Shown in pieces: positions 16,708 to 25,877 of a stretch of DNA of 64,000 nucleotides. The notes under the pieces are model-generated. The model saw only the letters and a list, made by a program, of their open reading frames with translations, did no database searches and was not told where the DNA came from. The translations under genes were made by a program, and so were the position numbers. Position 1 is the stretch's first letter, and each line of letters begins with the position of its first letter. The DNA lies in contig NZ_CP014301.1 in NCBI RefSeq assembly GCF_001562255.1, positions 1,054,001 to 1,118,000 of the forward strand, in the 5' to 3' direction. Source of the stretch: Bosea sp. PAMC 26642 (lineage in GTDB: Bacteria > Pseudomonadota > Alphaproteobacteria > Rhizobiales > Beijerinckiaceae).

Positions 16708-18312
16708 TCAGGCGCGGCGTACGTTCCAGAAAAGCGGCAGGCCCTTGAGCATGCCGGTCAGCGATTTCCTGTAGGCGGTCGGCTGGTAGAACACGCCGAG
16801 CGGCACATAGGGCACGTCGACGAAAGCCTGACGCTGCATCGCGATGCCGATCCTCTTCTGGGCCTCGACGTCGGGGGCCGAAAACCAGGCATCTCGCAGT
16901 TCTTCCAGCTTCTCGCTTTTCGACCAGCCGAACGTCGCCTTGTCGCCGCTGCCGCGCAGGAAATTGTGGGCGGCAGGGTTGAGATGCGTGACGCCGGCCG
17001 AATAGGTGCAGAACGCGCTGTAGCCACCCTTGTCGGGCAGCTCGCGGTTGCCCATGCGGCGCAGCATCGAACCCCAGTCGAGAACGGCATATTCGACGTT
17101 GAAGCCCAGCTTGCGGAAGAGGTCGCCGGCGACTTCGCTCATCTGCCCGATCACCGGAAAATCGCCGGGAGCCATCAGCAGAACCTTTTCGCCGTTATAA
17201 CCGGCATCCTTGATCGCCTTGCGGGCGGCGTCTAGGTTACGCGGGCCGTTGAGCGCCGCCATGCCCTCGTCGCTGGCCATGATCGAGGTCGGGGCGAAGA
17301 AGCCAACCTGATCACGCCACAAGCTCCTGTCGTCCCCCGCAACCGCTCCCATGAAATCCTTCTGGTCGACGACCGAGAGCACCGCCTGGCGGATCGCCGG
17401 GTTGTTGAAGGGTGGCTGGATGTGGTTGAAGCGCAGCACGGCGACATTGCCGATCGGATCGAGCAGTTTGACATTCAGCGCCGTATTGGCCTTGAGCTTC
17501 GGCAGGAGATCGACGATCGGCTGGTCCCACCAGTCAATCTCGCCCTGCTGCAAGGCCGCAGCCGCCGTCGCCGCATCCGGCATGACCTGCCATTCGACCC
17601 GGTCGAATTGCGCCACCTTCGGGCCCGCCAGCTGGCTTGGGGTACCTCCGGGGCGGGGCACATAATTCTCGAAGCGGGAATAGACCAGGCGCGAACCGGG
17701 AATGTGCTGATCGGCCTGGAAGCGGAAGGGTCCGCTGCCGATCAACTCCTTGACGGGCATGGAACTGTCGGTCATTGCCAGCCGCTCCGGCATGATGAAG
17801 GCAACGATGGCGCCGACCTTGCCGAGAGCCAGTGGAAGCAGGGGAAAGGGGGCCTTGAGCTGCCAGCGCACGGTGCGGTCATCGGGGGCCGAAAGCTCAT
17901 CGACGACGCTGAACAGCGAGCTGCCGAACGCATCGCGCGAGGCCCAGCGCTTCAGGCTGGTGACGACGTCGCGTCCTCGCACGGGTTCGCCATCATGGAA
18001 CCTTAGGCCCTCGCGCAGCGTCATGATCCAGGTCTTGCCGTCATTCTCCACGACATGGCCGGCCACCATCTGCGGCTGCACCTGCGAAGCGTCGTCGACC
18101 CCGTAGAGCGTGTCCCAGATCAGGAAGCCGTGATTGCGATTGACGAGCCCGGTCGTGATCATGGGGTCGAGGATCGCGGCATCGGCCTGAGGCACGAAGC
18201 GCAGCGTGCGCGGAGCCTGGGCGCGGGCGATGCTCGGCGCAAACAGCGGCGCGCCGAGGGCCGCGCCCAATCCGGCGCCAAGCGTAGAACGAAGCAAGTC
18301 TCGACGGCGCAT
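16708..18312 (-). CDS. ABC substrate-binding protein, SBP family 5, Tat-type signal
   Basis: 534 residues from the ATG with GAGGA 9 nt upstream. N-terminal RRRDLLRSTLGAGLGAALG is a twin-arginine-style signal peptide. The mature part is a family-5 binding protein (LREGLRFHDGEPVRGRDVVTS, VLRFNHIQPPFNNPAIRQAV). No Dpp-type permease or ATPase accompanies it here, so it is an orphan receptor that must use a transporter encoded elsewhere. It is 27 nt from the DMFase-like gene, which suggests it captures that enzyme's substrate. Confidence 0.88.
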   Translation of the reverse strand: MRRRDLLRSTLGAGLGAALGAPLFAPSIARAQAPRTLRFVPQADAAILDPMITTGLVNRNHGFLIWDTLYGVDDASQVQPQMVAGHVVENDGKTWIMTLREGLRFHDGEPVRGRDVVTSLKRWASRDAFGSSLFSVVDELSAPDDRTVRWQLKAPFPLLPLALGKVGAIVAFIMPERLAMTDSSMPVKELIGSGPFRFQADQHIPGSRLVYSRFENYVPRPGGTPSQLAGPKVAQFDRVEWQVMPDAATAAAALQQGEIDWWDQPIVDLLPKLKANTALNVKLLDPIGNVAVLRFNHIQPPFNNPAIRQAVLSVVDQKDFMGAVAGDDRSLWRDQVGFFAPTSIMASDEGMAALNGPRNLDAARKAIKDAGYNGEKVLLMAPGDFPVIGQMSEVAGDLFRKLGFNVEYAVLDWGSMLRRMGNRELPDKGGYSAFCTYSAGVTHLNPAAHNFLRGSGDKATFGWSKSEKLEELRDAWFSAPDVEAQKRIGIAMQRQAFVDVPYVPLGVFYQPTAYRKSLTGMLKGLPLFWNVRRA

Positions 18313-18324
18313 GCGGAGCACTCC

Positions 18325-19749
18325 TCAGTGGCGGGAAGGAAGGACGGCGGCAGGTGATGACGATAGGCGCAGGGTCGCGCCGAGCCGATCCTCGACCTGG
18401 CGCAGCGTTTTGGCGAACAGGTCGATCGTTTCGTCGATCTCGGCTTCGGCGATAATCAGCGGTGGGCAGAAGCCGATGGTGTCGCCCATCGCCCGGATGA
18501 CCAGGCCGTTCTCCAGGGCCTGTGCATCGAACATCGCGCCAATCTTCAGCGCGGGGTCGAACGCATGTCGCGTGTCGGGATCGGCGACAAGCTCGACGCC
18601 GATCATCAGGCCCACGCCGCGGACCTGGCCGACGATGCCGGATGTTGCCGCGATCCGGCCGAGGCCGGCTCGCAGCCGCTCGCCCATCGTCCTGACATGC
18701 GTGACCACGTCCATCTCGTGGTAGATCGCCAGCGCCTCGAGCGCGATCGCGGCCCCGACAGGATGGCCGGAATTGGTGAAGCCATGGCCGAAGAGCTCGC
18801 CACCCTTGTTGATCTCGGCGAGAGCCTCCTGGATCGGCCGGCCCAGCAGCACCGCCGACATCGGGAAGTAGGACGAGGTGATGCCCTTTGCGAGCGCCAT
18901 CATGTCGGGCGTCATGCCGACCGTCTGACAGCCGAACCAGTTGCCCGTCCGCCCAAAGCCACAGACGGCCTCGTCGGCGAGGACGAGAATGTCGTGCCGG
19001 CGCATCACGGTCTCGATCGCTGCGAAATAGCCGTTCGGCGGCACGATGATGCCGCCGCCGGCGTTCACCGGTTCAGCGATGAAGCCGGCGATGGTGTCGG
19101 GATCCTCCTCCAGGATCATGGTCTCGAGATCGGCTGCAAGGCGCGCGACGAAAGCCTCCTCGCTTTCGCCCTGCAGGGCGTTGCGATAGGCATCCGGGCA
19201 ATGCGTGTGCAGGAAGCCCGGCAGCGGCAGACCATATTCGCGATGCATCCGCGGCAGGCCGCACATCGAGGCTGCGACGATGGTCGAACCGTGGAAACCG
19301 CGGGCGCGCGCGATGATCTTGCGCTTGCCTGGCTTGCCATGCGCCGCGTGATAGACCCAGGCGAGCTTGACCATCGTCTCGGTCGCCTCTGAGCCTGACG
19401 TAGCGAAATAGACCTGCGTGTCCGGGATTGGGGAGATCTGGGCCAGCTGCTTGGTCAGGTCGATCGTGTTGTCGGGCGTCTTATGGTTGAAGCTGTGGTA
19501 GAAGCCGAACTTGTCGTAGGCCGCTGCGGCTGCGGCCTTCAGGCGCCGGTCCGAGAAGCCTAGCGAGGTACACCAGAGCCCGGCCATCGCCTCCAAATAG
19601 CGCTTGCCGTTGCTGTCATAGACATAGACGCCTTCGCCATGCGTCATGATCAGCGGCCCGATTTCCGCATGTCGCTGCGGGTTGGTCTGCGAATGCAGAT
19701 GGAACATCACGTCCCGCGCACTGGCTGAATTCGGTATACGGTTGCTCAA
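18325..19749 (-). CDS. Class III aminotransferase (omega-amino acid/amine transaminase type)
   Basis: 474 residues when started at TTG (19749), which has GAGAGGAG 7 nt upstream and gives the usual family N-terminus SNRIPNSASARD; ATG codons further upstream lack a site. PLP fold type I class III features: GLWCTSLGF, the cofactor stretch FATSGSEATETMVKLA, ADEAVCGFGRTG and the Schiff-base Lys in MALAKGITSSYFPMSAV. It transfers an amino group from an amine or omega-amino acid to a keto acid. It is in the same run as the DMFase-like enzyme and orphan SBP, so amine disposal is a reasonable inference. Confidence 0.87.
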   Translation of the reverse strand: MSNRIPNSASARDVMFHLHSQTNPQRHAEIGPLIMTHGEGVYVYDSNGKRYLEAMAGLWCTSLGFSDRRLKAAAAAAYDKFGFYHSFNHKTPDNTIDLTKQLAQISPIPDTQVYFATSGSEATETMVKLAWVYHAAHGKPGKRKIIARARGFHGSTIVAASMCGLPRMHREYGLPLPGFLHTHCPDAYRNALQGESEEAFVARLAADLETMILEEDPDTIAGFIAEPVNAGGGIIVPPNGYFAAIETVMRRHDILVLADEAVCGFGRTGNWFGCQTVGMTPDMMALAKGITSSYFPMSAVLLGRPIQEALAEINKGGELFGHGFTNSGHPVGAAIALEALAIYHEMDVVTHVRTMGERLRAGLGRIAATSGIVGQVRGVGLMIGVELVADPDTRHAFDPALKIGAMFDAQALENGLVIRAMGDTIGFCPPLIIAEAEIDETIDLFAKTLRQVEDRLGATLRLSSSPAAVLPSRH

Positions 19750-19838
19750 GCGATCGGTCTCCTCTCGTTCCATCATGCAACCCGCAGCGATGTCCGCTCA
19801 CGGCGCGTCGGTTCGGCGGGGGTGGCGTTGTTCCGCAT

Positions 19839-20888
19839 TCAGTGCCTCACCCGGCCGATCCGGCGCTCGATGGCGCGGCTGTAGAGCGACATGGCGAAGC
19901 AGCAGACGAAGAAGACGCTCGCTGCGAAGACATAGCCTTCGCGGGCCAGGCCGAGCCAGCTCGGGTCCTTGATCGCCTGTCCGATGATGCCGAGCAGGTC
20001 GAACAGGCCGATGATCGAGACCAGTGTGGTATCCTTGAACAGATCGATCACCGTATTGACGATGCCAGGCACCGTCAGCCGAAAGGCCTGCGGCAGTACG
20101 ATCAGCCGATGGGTGCCCCAATAGCTCAGGCCCAGCGCGGCCGAAGCCTCGTATTGGCCCTTGTCGATCCCCTGCAGCCCCGCGCGGACGGTCTCGGCCA
20201 GATAGGCGGCGACAAACAGGGACAGGCCGACGATCGCGCGCAGCAGCCGGTCGAAGCTAGTGCCTTCGGGCAGGAACATCGGCAGCATGACCATCGCCAT
20301 GAACAGAACGGCCAGCAAAGGCACGCCACGCAGCAACTCGATGAAACCGGTGCACAGCCATCGGATTGCCGGCAGGCCCGAGCGGCGTCCGAGCGCGAGC
20401 ACGACCCCCAGTGGCAACGCGATAGCGACCGTGGCGAAGGTCAGGAGTACGTTGAGCGACAGCCCACCCCACTGGTCCGTCGGCACGAAGGGCAGTCCGA
20501 ACACGCCGCCGACCAGCAGCGTGCCGGCCAGCAGTGGGCAAAGCGACATGAGCAGCAGCACGGACATCACGCGCCATGGATTGCGCGGCCACGCTGCGAG
20601 CAGGACGAAAACCAGCAGGACAAAGCCTGCGAGCTTGACCCGCCAGCGCTCCGGTGCGGGGTAGCGCCCGTAGATCAGCAGCTCCAGCCGGTCGTTGACG
20701 AAGGCCCAGCAGGCGCCCGCTCCGCAAATGTTGCGGTTGGCGCCATGAAAGACGGCGTCGAGATAGAACCAGCGCAGCAGTGGCGGGATCAGGAGGGCAA
20801 GCAGCACCAGCGTCAGGATGGTGACGACGCCCGATCGCAGGGACGGAAACAGGTTTGTCTGGATCCAGCTGCGCACGGTCTCGGTCAT
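19839..20888 (-). CDS. aapM: General L-amino-acid ABC permease, AapM-like
   Basis: 349 residues. A long N-terminal region of several membrane segments precedes the HisM-type permease domain, as in AapM. The FVNDRLELLIYGRYPAPERWR region and EAA loop (QYEASAALGLSYWGTHRLIVLPQAFR) are clear. It forms the pore with the AapQ-like protein. The ATPase gene aapP that normally follows is missing; an aminotransferase gene occupies that position. Confidence 0.85.
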   Translation of the reverse strand: MTETVRSWIQTNLFPSLRSGVVTILTLVLLALLIPPLLRWFYLDAVFHGANRNICGAGACWAFVNDRLELLIYGRYPAPERWRVKLAGFVLLVFVLLAAWPRNPWRVMSVLLLMSLCPLLAGTLLVGGVFGLPFVPTDQWGGLSLNVLLTFATVAIALPLGVVLALGRRSGLPAIRWLCTGFIELLRGVPLLAVLFMAMVMLPMFLPEGTSFDRLLRAIVGLSLFVAAYLAETVRAGLQGIDKGQYEASAALGLSYWGTHRLIVLPQAFRLTVPGIVNTVIDLFKDTTLVSIIGLFDLLGIIGQAIKDPSWLGLAREGYVFAASVFFVCCFAMSLYSRAIERRIGRVRH

Positions 20889-20906
20889 GAGTGCATCGCT
20901 CCAGGC

Positions 20907-22055
20907 TCAACGTTCTTTCAGTGCGACCTTGGCGTTGAGCCGCGCGAGCCCCGCTGAGGCCAGCAGGTTGATGGCGAGGAAGACCAGCATCACGATCACC
21001 ATGACCTCGATCGCCCGTCCGGACTGGTTGAGCACGGTCCCGGCGAAGATCTGCACGATCTCGGGATAGGCGATCGCCGCGCCGAGCGAGGAGCTCTTGA
21101 TCAGGTTGAGATACTGATTGGTCATCTGCGGGATCATCACCCGGAGCGCCTGCGGCAGCACGACGAGCCGCAGCGTCGGCCATGACCGAAGCCCCAGGCT
21201 GTAGGCCGCCTCGCGTTGTCCCTTGGCGACACCCTCCACCGAGGCCCTGACGATTTCCGCGATGAACGCTGCCGAATAGAGCGAAAGCCCGGCCCAGAGC
21301 GCTACAAGCTCCGGCGGCATCACCATGCCGCCGACGAAGTTGAAGCCCTTCAGCGTCGGCAGGCTCCAGCCTGAGAGGCTGGCAATGAGGGCGCCGGCAA
21401 GGACGGGCGGCAGCAGCCAAAGCCAGGTGCTGTACGTCTTTTCCACCGGCAGCCACCGGCGCAGTAGCGGAACGACGATCAGGCTGGCGGCCAGCCCCCA
21501 TGTCAGCGCTGCCGTCGCGTCGCCAGCAATCGGGGAGGGGACGAAGAGGCCGCGGATGTTGAAATGAACCACGCCCGCCAGCGACAGGCTCTGGCGTGCC
21601 TGCGGCAGGAACTGGAGCACGCCGATATAGCAGAACACGATCTGCAGGAGCTGCGGTGTGTTGCGGATGAGCTCGACGACGCAGCCCGATGCGGTTCGCA
21701 TCAGCCAGCTCGACGAGAGCCGCATCACGCCCAGGCCCAACCCCAGGATCGTCGCCGTCGCAACACCGAGGCACGACACCAGCAGGGTGTTCGCGAAGGC
21801 CGCGACAAGCGCCATGAAATAGCTGTCGGTCGGCTTGAAGGCGGTGATCTGGAAGGGCATCGCAAAGCCCGCGGGGCGCCACAGGAAGCCGAAATCGAGC
21901 TCCATGTTCCGGCGCGCCAGATGGCTCGCGGCGTTATGTCCGAACCAGATCAGGACGATCAGGACGGCCCCGATCCCCACGCCCTGCCAGAGCAGGGCGT
22001 GGGATGACTTCATGGGCCACAGCGCGGAGTTGGCGGTAGCGGACGTCCGAGCCAT
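20907..22055 (-). CDS. aapQ: General L-amino-acid ABC permease, AapQ-like
   Basis: 382 residues from ATG 22055, which has GAGG 9 nt upstream; a GTG at 22070 overlapping the aapJ stop is the alternative. It has the long AapQ-type periplasmic insertion between the first membrane segments and the EAA motif GQREAAYSLGLRSWPTLRLVVLPQALR. It partners with the AapM-like permease 19 nt downstream. Confidence 0.85.
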   Translation of the reverse strand: MARTSATANSALWPMKSSHALLWQGVGIGAVLIVLIWFGHNAASHLARRNMELDFGFLWRPAGFAMPFQITAFKPTDSYFMALVAAFANTLLVSCLGVATATILGLGLGVMRLSSSWLMRTASGCVVELIRNTPQLLQIVFCYIGVLQFLPQARQSLSLAGVVHFNIRGLFVPSPIAGDATAALTWGLAASLIVVPLLRRWLPVEKTYSTWLWLLPPVLAGALIASLSGWSLPTLKGFNFVGGMVMPPELVALWAGLSLYSAAFIAEIVRASVEGVAKGQREAAYSLGLRSWPTLRLVVLPQALRVMIPQMTNQYLNLIKSSSLGAAIAYPEIVQIFAGTVLNQSGRAIEVMVIVMLVFLAINLLASAGLARLNAKVALKER

Positions 22056-22066
22056 GCGGCCTGGCC

Positions 22067-23113
22067 TCACCGGAACGGCAGTGGGTAGTGCAGGCCGCCC
22101 TGGGTGTAGAGGTTGTTCTGTCCACGCGGCAGGCCGAGGGTCTTCGGCCCGAAGTGTTCATCGTAGATCTGGGCGTAGTTGCCGACGGCCTTGATCGCGC
22201 GGGCGAAGGCATCGTTGTCCAGGCCGAGCTGCTTGCCGAAATCGCCTTCGAGGCCAAGCAGGCGGCGCACGAACGGATCGGTCGAGGTTTTCTTGCTGTC
22301 GAGATTTTCCTTGGTGACGCCGAACTCCTCGGCCGTCTTCAAAGCCGTATCGACCCAGAAGACGATGTCGGACCAGCGGTAGTCACCGTCGCGCGTGTGG
22401 AGGCCGAGCGGCTCCTTGGAGATGACCTCCGGCATGATGATCCAGTCGTCGGGGACCTTCATGGTCGACTTGGCCGCGGCGAGCGAGCCGGTGTCGTCGG
22501 AATAGCCGTCGCAGCGGCCGGCTTCGGCGGCGGCGAACGCCTCCTCGGTCTTGTCGAACAGAAGCGAATTGATCGTCGTGCCCTTCGAGCGGGCGAAGTC
22601 GGCGATGTTGAGCTCGAGCGTGGCACCCGTGATCATGCAGATGGTGGCGCCCTGCAGTTCGGCTGCGGTCTTCACGCCGAGGCTCTTGCGGACCATGAAG
22701 CCCTGGCCAGCATAGAAATTGACCGCGACCTCGGACAGGCCGAGGCCGATATCGCGCGAGAACGTCAGGGTCGAGTCGCGGATCAGCACATCGATCTCGC
22801 CCGATTGCAGCACGGTGAAGCGGACCTTGGCGGTCGTGCCGACATATTTGACCTTCTTTGCGTCGCCCAGGACGGCCGCGGCCAGCGCCTGGCAATAGGC
22901 GATGTCGAAGCCTTTCCAGGTGCCGGAGGAATCCTGGTAGGCGAAGCCCGGTATGCCGCTGTCGACGCCGCAGACCAGTTCGCCGCGCTTCTTGATCGCC
23001 TCGACGGTGGCGCCGGGAGCGGGCAGGGTCTGGGCGGTGGCGGCCGTGCTCAGCAGCGCGGCGCCCAACGCGGAGAGCATCCTTCCCAGGAGGGTTCGGT
23101 CCGGTCTGGTCAC
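22067..23113 (-). CDS. aapJ: Amino-acid ABC substrate-binding protein, AapJ-like
   Basis: 348 residues from GTG with AAGGA upstream. A signal peptide ends at STAATAQ. The family-3 binding domain follows with VKKRGELVCGVDSGIPGFA-like sequence, the DIAYCQALAAAVLG strand and WKGFD. The C-terminus EHFGPKTLGLPRGQNNLYTQGG is diagnostic for the AapJ/BztA subfamily. Ligand: L-amino acids or related amines by family; within this operon it may be specialised. Confidence 0.87.
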   Translation of the reverse strand: MTRPDRTLLGRMLSALGAALLSTAATAQTLPAPGATVEAIKKRGELVCGVDSGIPGFAYQDSSGTWKGFDIAYCQALAAAVLGDAKKVKYVGTTAKVRFTVLQSGEIDVLIRDSTLTFSRDIGLGLSEVAVNFYAGQGFMVRKSLGVKTAAELQGATICMITGATLELNIADFARSKGTTINSLLFDKTEEAFAAAEAGRCDGYSDDTGSLAAAKSTMKVPDDWIIMPEVISKEPLGLHTRDGDYRWSDIVFWVDTALKTAEEFGVTKENLDSKKTSTDPFVRRLLGLEGDFGKQLGLDNDAFARAIKAVGNYAQIYDEHFGPKTLGLPRGQNNLYTQGGLHYPLPFR

Positions 23114-23148
23114 GATGGAGATCCTTTTGCTTCAGGTTTATCGGGAAA

Positions 23149-24090
23149 TCAGGCGGCTTCGTAGTTCACCGACTCGGCATGCCAGCCGGATTTGCGCTTG
23201 GCCCAGTAGGTTTCGCGTAGCGTCTGGCTGATGGGGCCGGGACGGTCGTTGTTGAGAATTCGTCCGTCGAGGCGGCTGACCCCGATCGGTCCGCCGGCCG
23301 TCGAGGAGATCAGGATCTCGTCGGCGTTGCGCATCTCGTCCACGGGCACGTTACGGACCTCGCAGGCGAGGCCGAGCTCGGCGCAGAGCTCCATGACGGA
23401 GAGCCGCGTGATGCCGCCCAGCACATTGCGATCGGGCGTCGAGACGACGCCGTCGGTGATGCAGAAAACGTTGTAACCCGGGCCTTCGGTGACATTGCCG
23501 GCCGCGTCGAGCAGGATCGGGTTGTCGGCACCCTTGTCGTCGGCCTCGAACAGCGCCGCGGTCATGTCGGCCCAGTGGAAATTCTTGGCACGGGCGTTGA
23601 CGGAGGCCTCCGGGATGCGCGGCGTCGAGGCGACGATCATATGGGCGCCTCGCTCGATGATCTCCTGCGTCATCAGCCAGACATAGGGAATGGCGTAGGC
23701 GCTCAGATAAGGACGCGTATTCTTGGGGTGATACTGCAGCCCCGGCAAAGGGCGGCCCCGCAGACAATCCATGGCGACATAGGCCTCCCGCAGCCCCGCT
23801 TTCGCGACGAGCTTGTGCAGGATCGATCTGGTGTCCTCGTCGCTCTCCTGGGGGACGAGCCGCATGGCCTCCATCGAGGCGCGAAAGCGCTTGAGGTGAT
23901 CGTCGAGCCGGAAGAAGGCGCCGTCCCAGACGCTGACGACGTCGTAGGTTACGTCGGATCGCCGGAAGCCCCAGTCCGTGACCGGGATCTTTGCCTCGGC
24001 GATCGGCATGTAGGCGCCGTCGATGAAAGCCGCTCCCGCCGGCCACAGGACGCTGTCGGTCGTTGCCGCATGGCTGACATCGACATTCAT
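23149..24090 (-). CDS. Class IV aminotransferase (D-amino-acid / R-amine / branched-chain type)
   Basis: 313 residues, PLP fold type IV. Visible: VTDWGFRRSDVTYDVVSVWDG near the start, the Schiff-base Lys in ARAKNFHWADM, NVTEGPGYNVFCITDG and TAGGPIGVSRLDG. The active-site loops are not those of housekeeping IlvE, so it is a D-amino-acid or R-selective amine transaminase candidate. Together with class III enzymes in the same operon it would let the cell deaminate amines of either handedness, which is inference only. Confidence 0.82.
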   Translation of the reverse strand: MNVDVSHAATTDSVLWPAGAAFIDGAYMPIAEAKIPVTDWGFRRSDVTYDVVSVWDGAFFRLDDHLKRFRASMEAMRLVPQESDEDTRSILHKLVAKAGLREAYVAMDCLRGRPLPGLQYHPKNTRPYLSAYAIPYVWLMTQEIIERGAHMIVASTPRIPEASVNARAKNFHWADMTAALFEADDKGADNPILLDAAGNVTEGPGYNVFCITDGVVSTPDRNVLGGITRLSVMELCAELGLACEVRNVPVDEMRNADEILISSTAGGPIGVSRLDGRILNNDRPGPISQTLRETYWAKRKSGWHAESVNYEAA

Positions 24091-24128
24091 GCTTCAGCAC
24101 TCCTTCCGGAACGACGGGACTCGCGGCA

Positions 24129-24151
24129 GGCGACCGGATCTCTCGGTCGCC
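24129..24151 (-). terminator. Hairpin between two aminotransferase genes
   Basis: GGCGACCG / CGGTCGCC stem with a 7-nt loop in the 125-nt gap. No U-tract, so it may be an mRNA processing or stability element inside the operon rather than a terminator. Confidence 0.35.
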
Positions 24152-24215
24152 GGATGCATAATTTGAGCCTGAGCCGATCGACAGGTGCCCTGCCGAGCTC
24201 AGCGGCCATGGATGG

Positions 24216-25607
24216 TCAATTCGGCGGCAGGTCGGCGAGCACGGCATCGAGCCCGATCCGCAAGCGCCTGAACAGTTCGTCGATCTCAGCCTCGGTGATG
24301 ATCAGGGGCGGTGCGAGCACCAGACAGCCCTGCAGCGGGCGCACGACGACGCCGGCCGCGAGAGCGGCGTCGTAGATCTGCGTCGCGATCCCGCCCGGGA
24401 CCAGCGAGGCGGCGGCCTGGCTGCCACCTTCGGTTCCCGGCAAGGCAACCTGCACGCCGCCGGCGAGACCGAAACAGCGCGTGGCTGTGACGAGGGGGTG
24501 GTCCTCCAGCGCAGCAAGCCCCTTGGCCCAGGCCGGCATCACGGATCGGATATGACCGAGGATGTCGCGTTGCTCGAAGATGTCCAGCACCTTCAACGCC
24601 ACGGCGGCGGCGACCGGATGGGCGGCATAGGTCGAGCCGTGGTTGAAGATCCCGGCTGTATCCGACCCGATTTCGAGCAGGCGATAGAACTCGTCCGACA
24701 TCAGCACGGCGGCGATCGGCTGATAGGCGCCCGACAGCGTCTTCGCGGTGCTCATGCAGTCGGGCACGAGATCGAAGCTTTCACAACCCCACATCGTGCC
24801 GGTCCGGCCGAAACCCGTCACGACCTCGTCGGCGTAGAGGCGGATGCCATAGCCGTCGAGCAGCGCCTTGATCTTCGGGAAGTAGCCGCGCGGCGGCGCG
24901 AACATGCCCGAGGACACCGAGAGAGGTTCGGCGATGAAGGCTGCAACCGTTTCCGGCCCCGCGGCCTCAATGGTCTCCTTCAGTTCTGCCACGAGCCGGT
25001 CGGTGTATTCGTCCTCGCTCTCGCCGGGCAGGGCGCCGCGCGGCCAGGTCGGGTGCGCGACATGCAGCACATCGTGTGTTGGAACGCCGAACGCCTCCTG
25101 AACGGCGGCGCCACCGCCGAGCGCGCTGGTGAGCACGGTGCCGCCGTGATAGCTCCCCCGCCGCGAGATGATCTTGCGCCGCTGCGGCTGACCAGCCACG
25201 CGGTTGGCGTACCAGGTGAACTTGACGAGTTGGTCGTTCGCCTCCGAGCCCGTGGTAGCGAACATTACATGGGCGTTGGGGATCGGCGCGCTCTGCGACA
25301 GGCGCTCGGCGAGTTCCATGACGACCGGGACGGTTCTGTGAATGCCGGAGGGATACATCGGCAGCGCTCGAAGCTGAGCGATCGCGGCTTCGATCAGCTC
25401 TTCGTCGCTGAAGCCGAGACCGACGCAATAGAACGTCGAGACCGCCTCGATGTAGTCCTTGCCGTCTTCGTCGAAGGTGAAGATGCCCTTGCCGCTGGTG
25501 AAGACGAGAGGTCTCGCCTCGCGCAGCTGTCTCAGGTTCGAGAACGGCAACAGCAGCATGTCGGACGAGTGGTTGGAAAGGCGCGCGGCGATGTTCATGA
25601 CGGACAT
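24216..25607 (-). CDS. Class III aminotransferase
   Basis: 463 residues. Class III features: STFYCVGLGFSDEEL, the cofactor stretch FATTGSEANDQLVKF, LYADEVVTGFGRTGTMWGCESF and the Lys in STAKTLSGAYQPIAAVL. It is the promoter-proximal gene of the minus-strand catabolic run. A 12-bp CTGTGATCACAG palindrome lies only 6 nt upstream of its ATG, overlapping the leader, so this gene and those behind it are likely repressed by the divergent GntR regulator. Substrate not determinable. Confidence 0.86.
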   Translation of the reverse strand: MSVMNIAARLSNHSSDMLLLPFSNLRQLREARPLVFTSGKGIFTFDEDGKDYIEAVSTFYCVGLGFSDEELIEAAIAQLRALPMYPSGIHRTVPVVMELAERLSQSAPIPNAHVMFATTGSEANDQLVKFTWYANRVAGQPQRRKIISRRGSYHGGTVLTSALGGGAAVQEAFGVPTHDVLHVAHPTWPRGALPGESEDEYTDRLVAELKETIEAAGPETVAAFIAEPLSVSSGMFAPPRGYFPKIKALLDGYGIRLYADEVVTGFGRTGTMWGCESFDLVPDCMSTAKTLSGAYQPIAAVLMSDEFYRLLEIGSDTAGIFNHGSTYAAHPVAAAVALKVLDIFEQRDILGHIRSVMPAWAKGLAALEDHPLVTATRCFGLAGGVQVALPGTEGGSQAAASLVPGGIATQIYDAALAAGVVVRPLQGCLVLAPPLIITEAEIDELFRRLRIGLDAVLADLPPN

Positions 25608-25613
25608 TTGCCC

Positions 25614-25625
25614 CTGTGATCACAG
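25614..25625. promoter_or_regulatory. Operator 1 of the divergent GntR region
   Basis: Perfect palindrome CTGTGATCACAG immediately upstream of the aminotransferase start. An identical 11-bp core occurs once more in the same intergenic region. Confidence 0.55.
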
Positions 25626-25749
25626 CTCGATAATCTCGACTATAGACCTGCCTTGAATGCCGTCAATCGGTGCTTTGAGGATAAATTGAGCGGGTTCCGC
25701 TTGTGGATTGGGCAGTTGCCATGCTTGATGCAAAGGCGGTTCTGGGTAA

Positions 25750-25760
25750 TGTGATCACAG
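25750..25760. promoter_or_regulatory. Operator 2 of the divergent GntR region
   Basis: TGTGATCACAG, the second copy, 136 nt from operator 1 and 118 nt before the GntR gene. Two sites about 13 helical turns apart, one near each divergent promoter, fit autoregulation plus repression of the catabolic operon, possibly by looping. Confidence 0.55.
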
Positions 25761-25877
25761 AGAGCGGTGGCTCGACTGGCTTTCGGGCGTGCTGATCAGA
25801 CGAGGTGACGGGACGCGCGGATATCCGATGGCCGGTACTTCATTCGGGATCGCCCGGAAACAGCGGACGGCTTCATC

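Noticed and set aside
20257..21882. A 541-codon minus-strand frame overlapping aapM and aapQ
   Set aside because: Frame-shifted reading of two real permease genes; no membrane segments or start site of its own.
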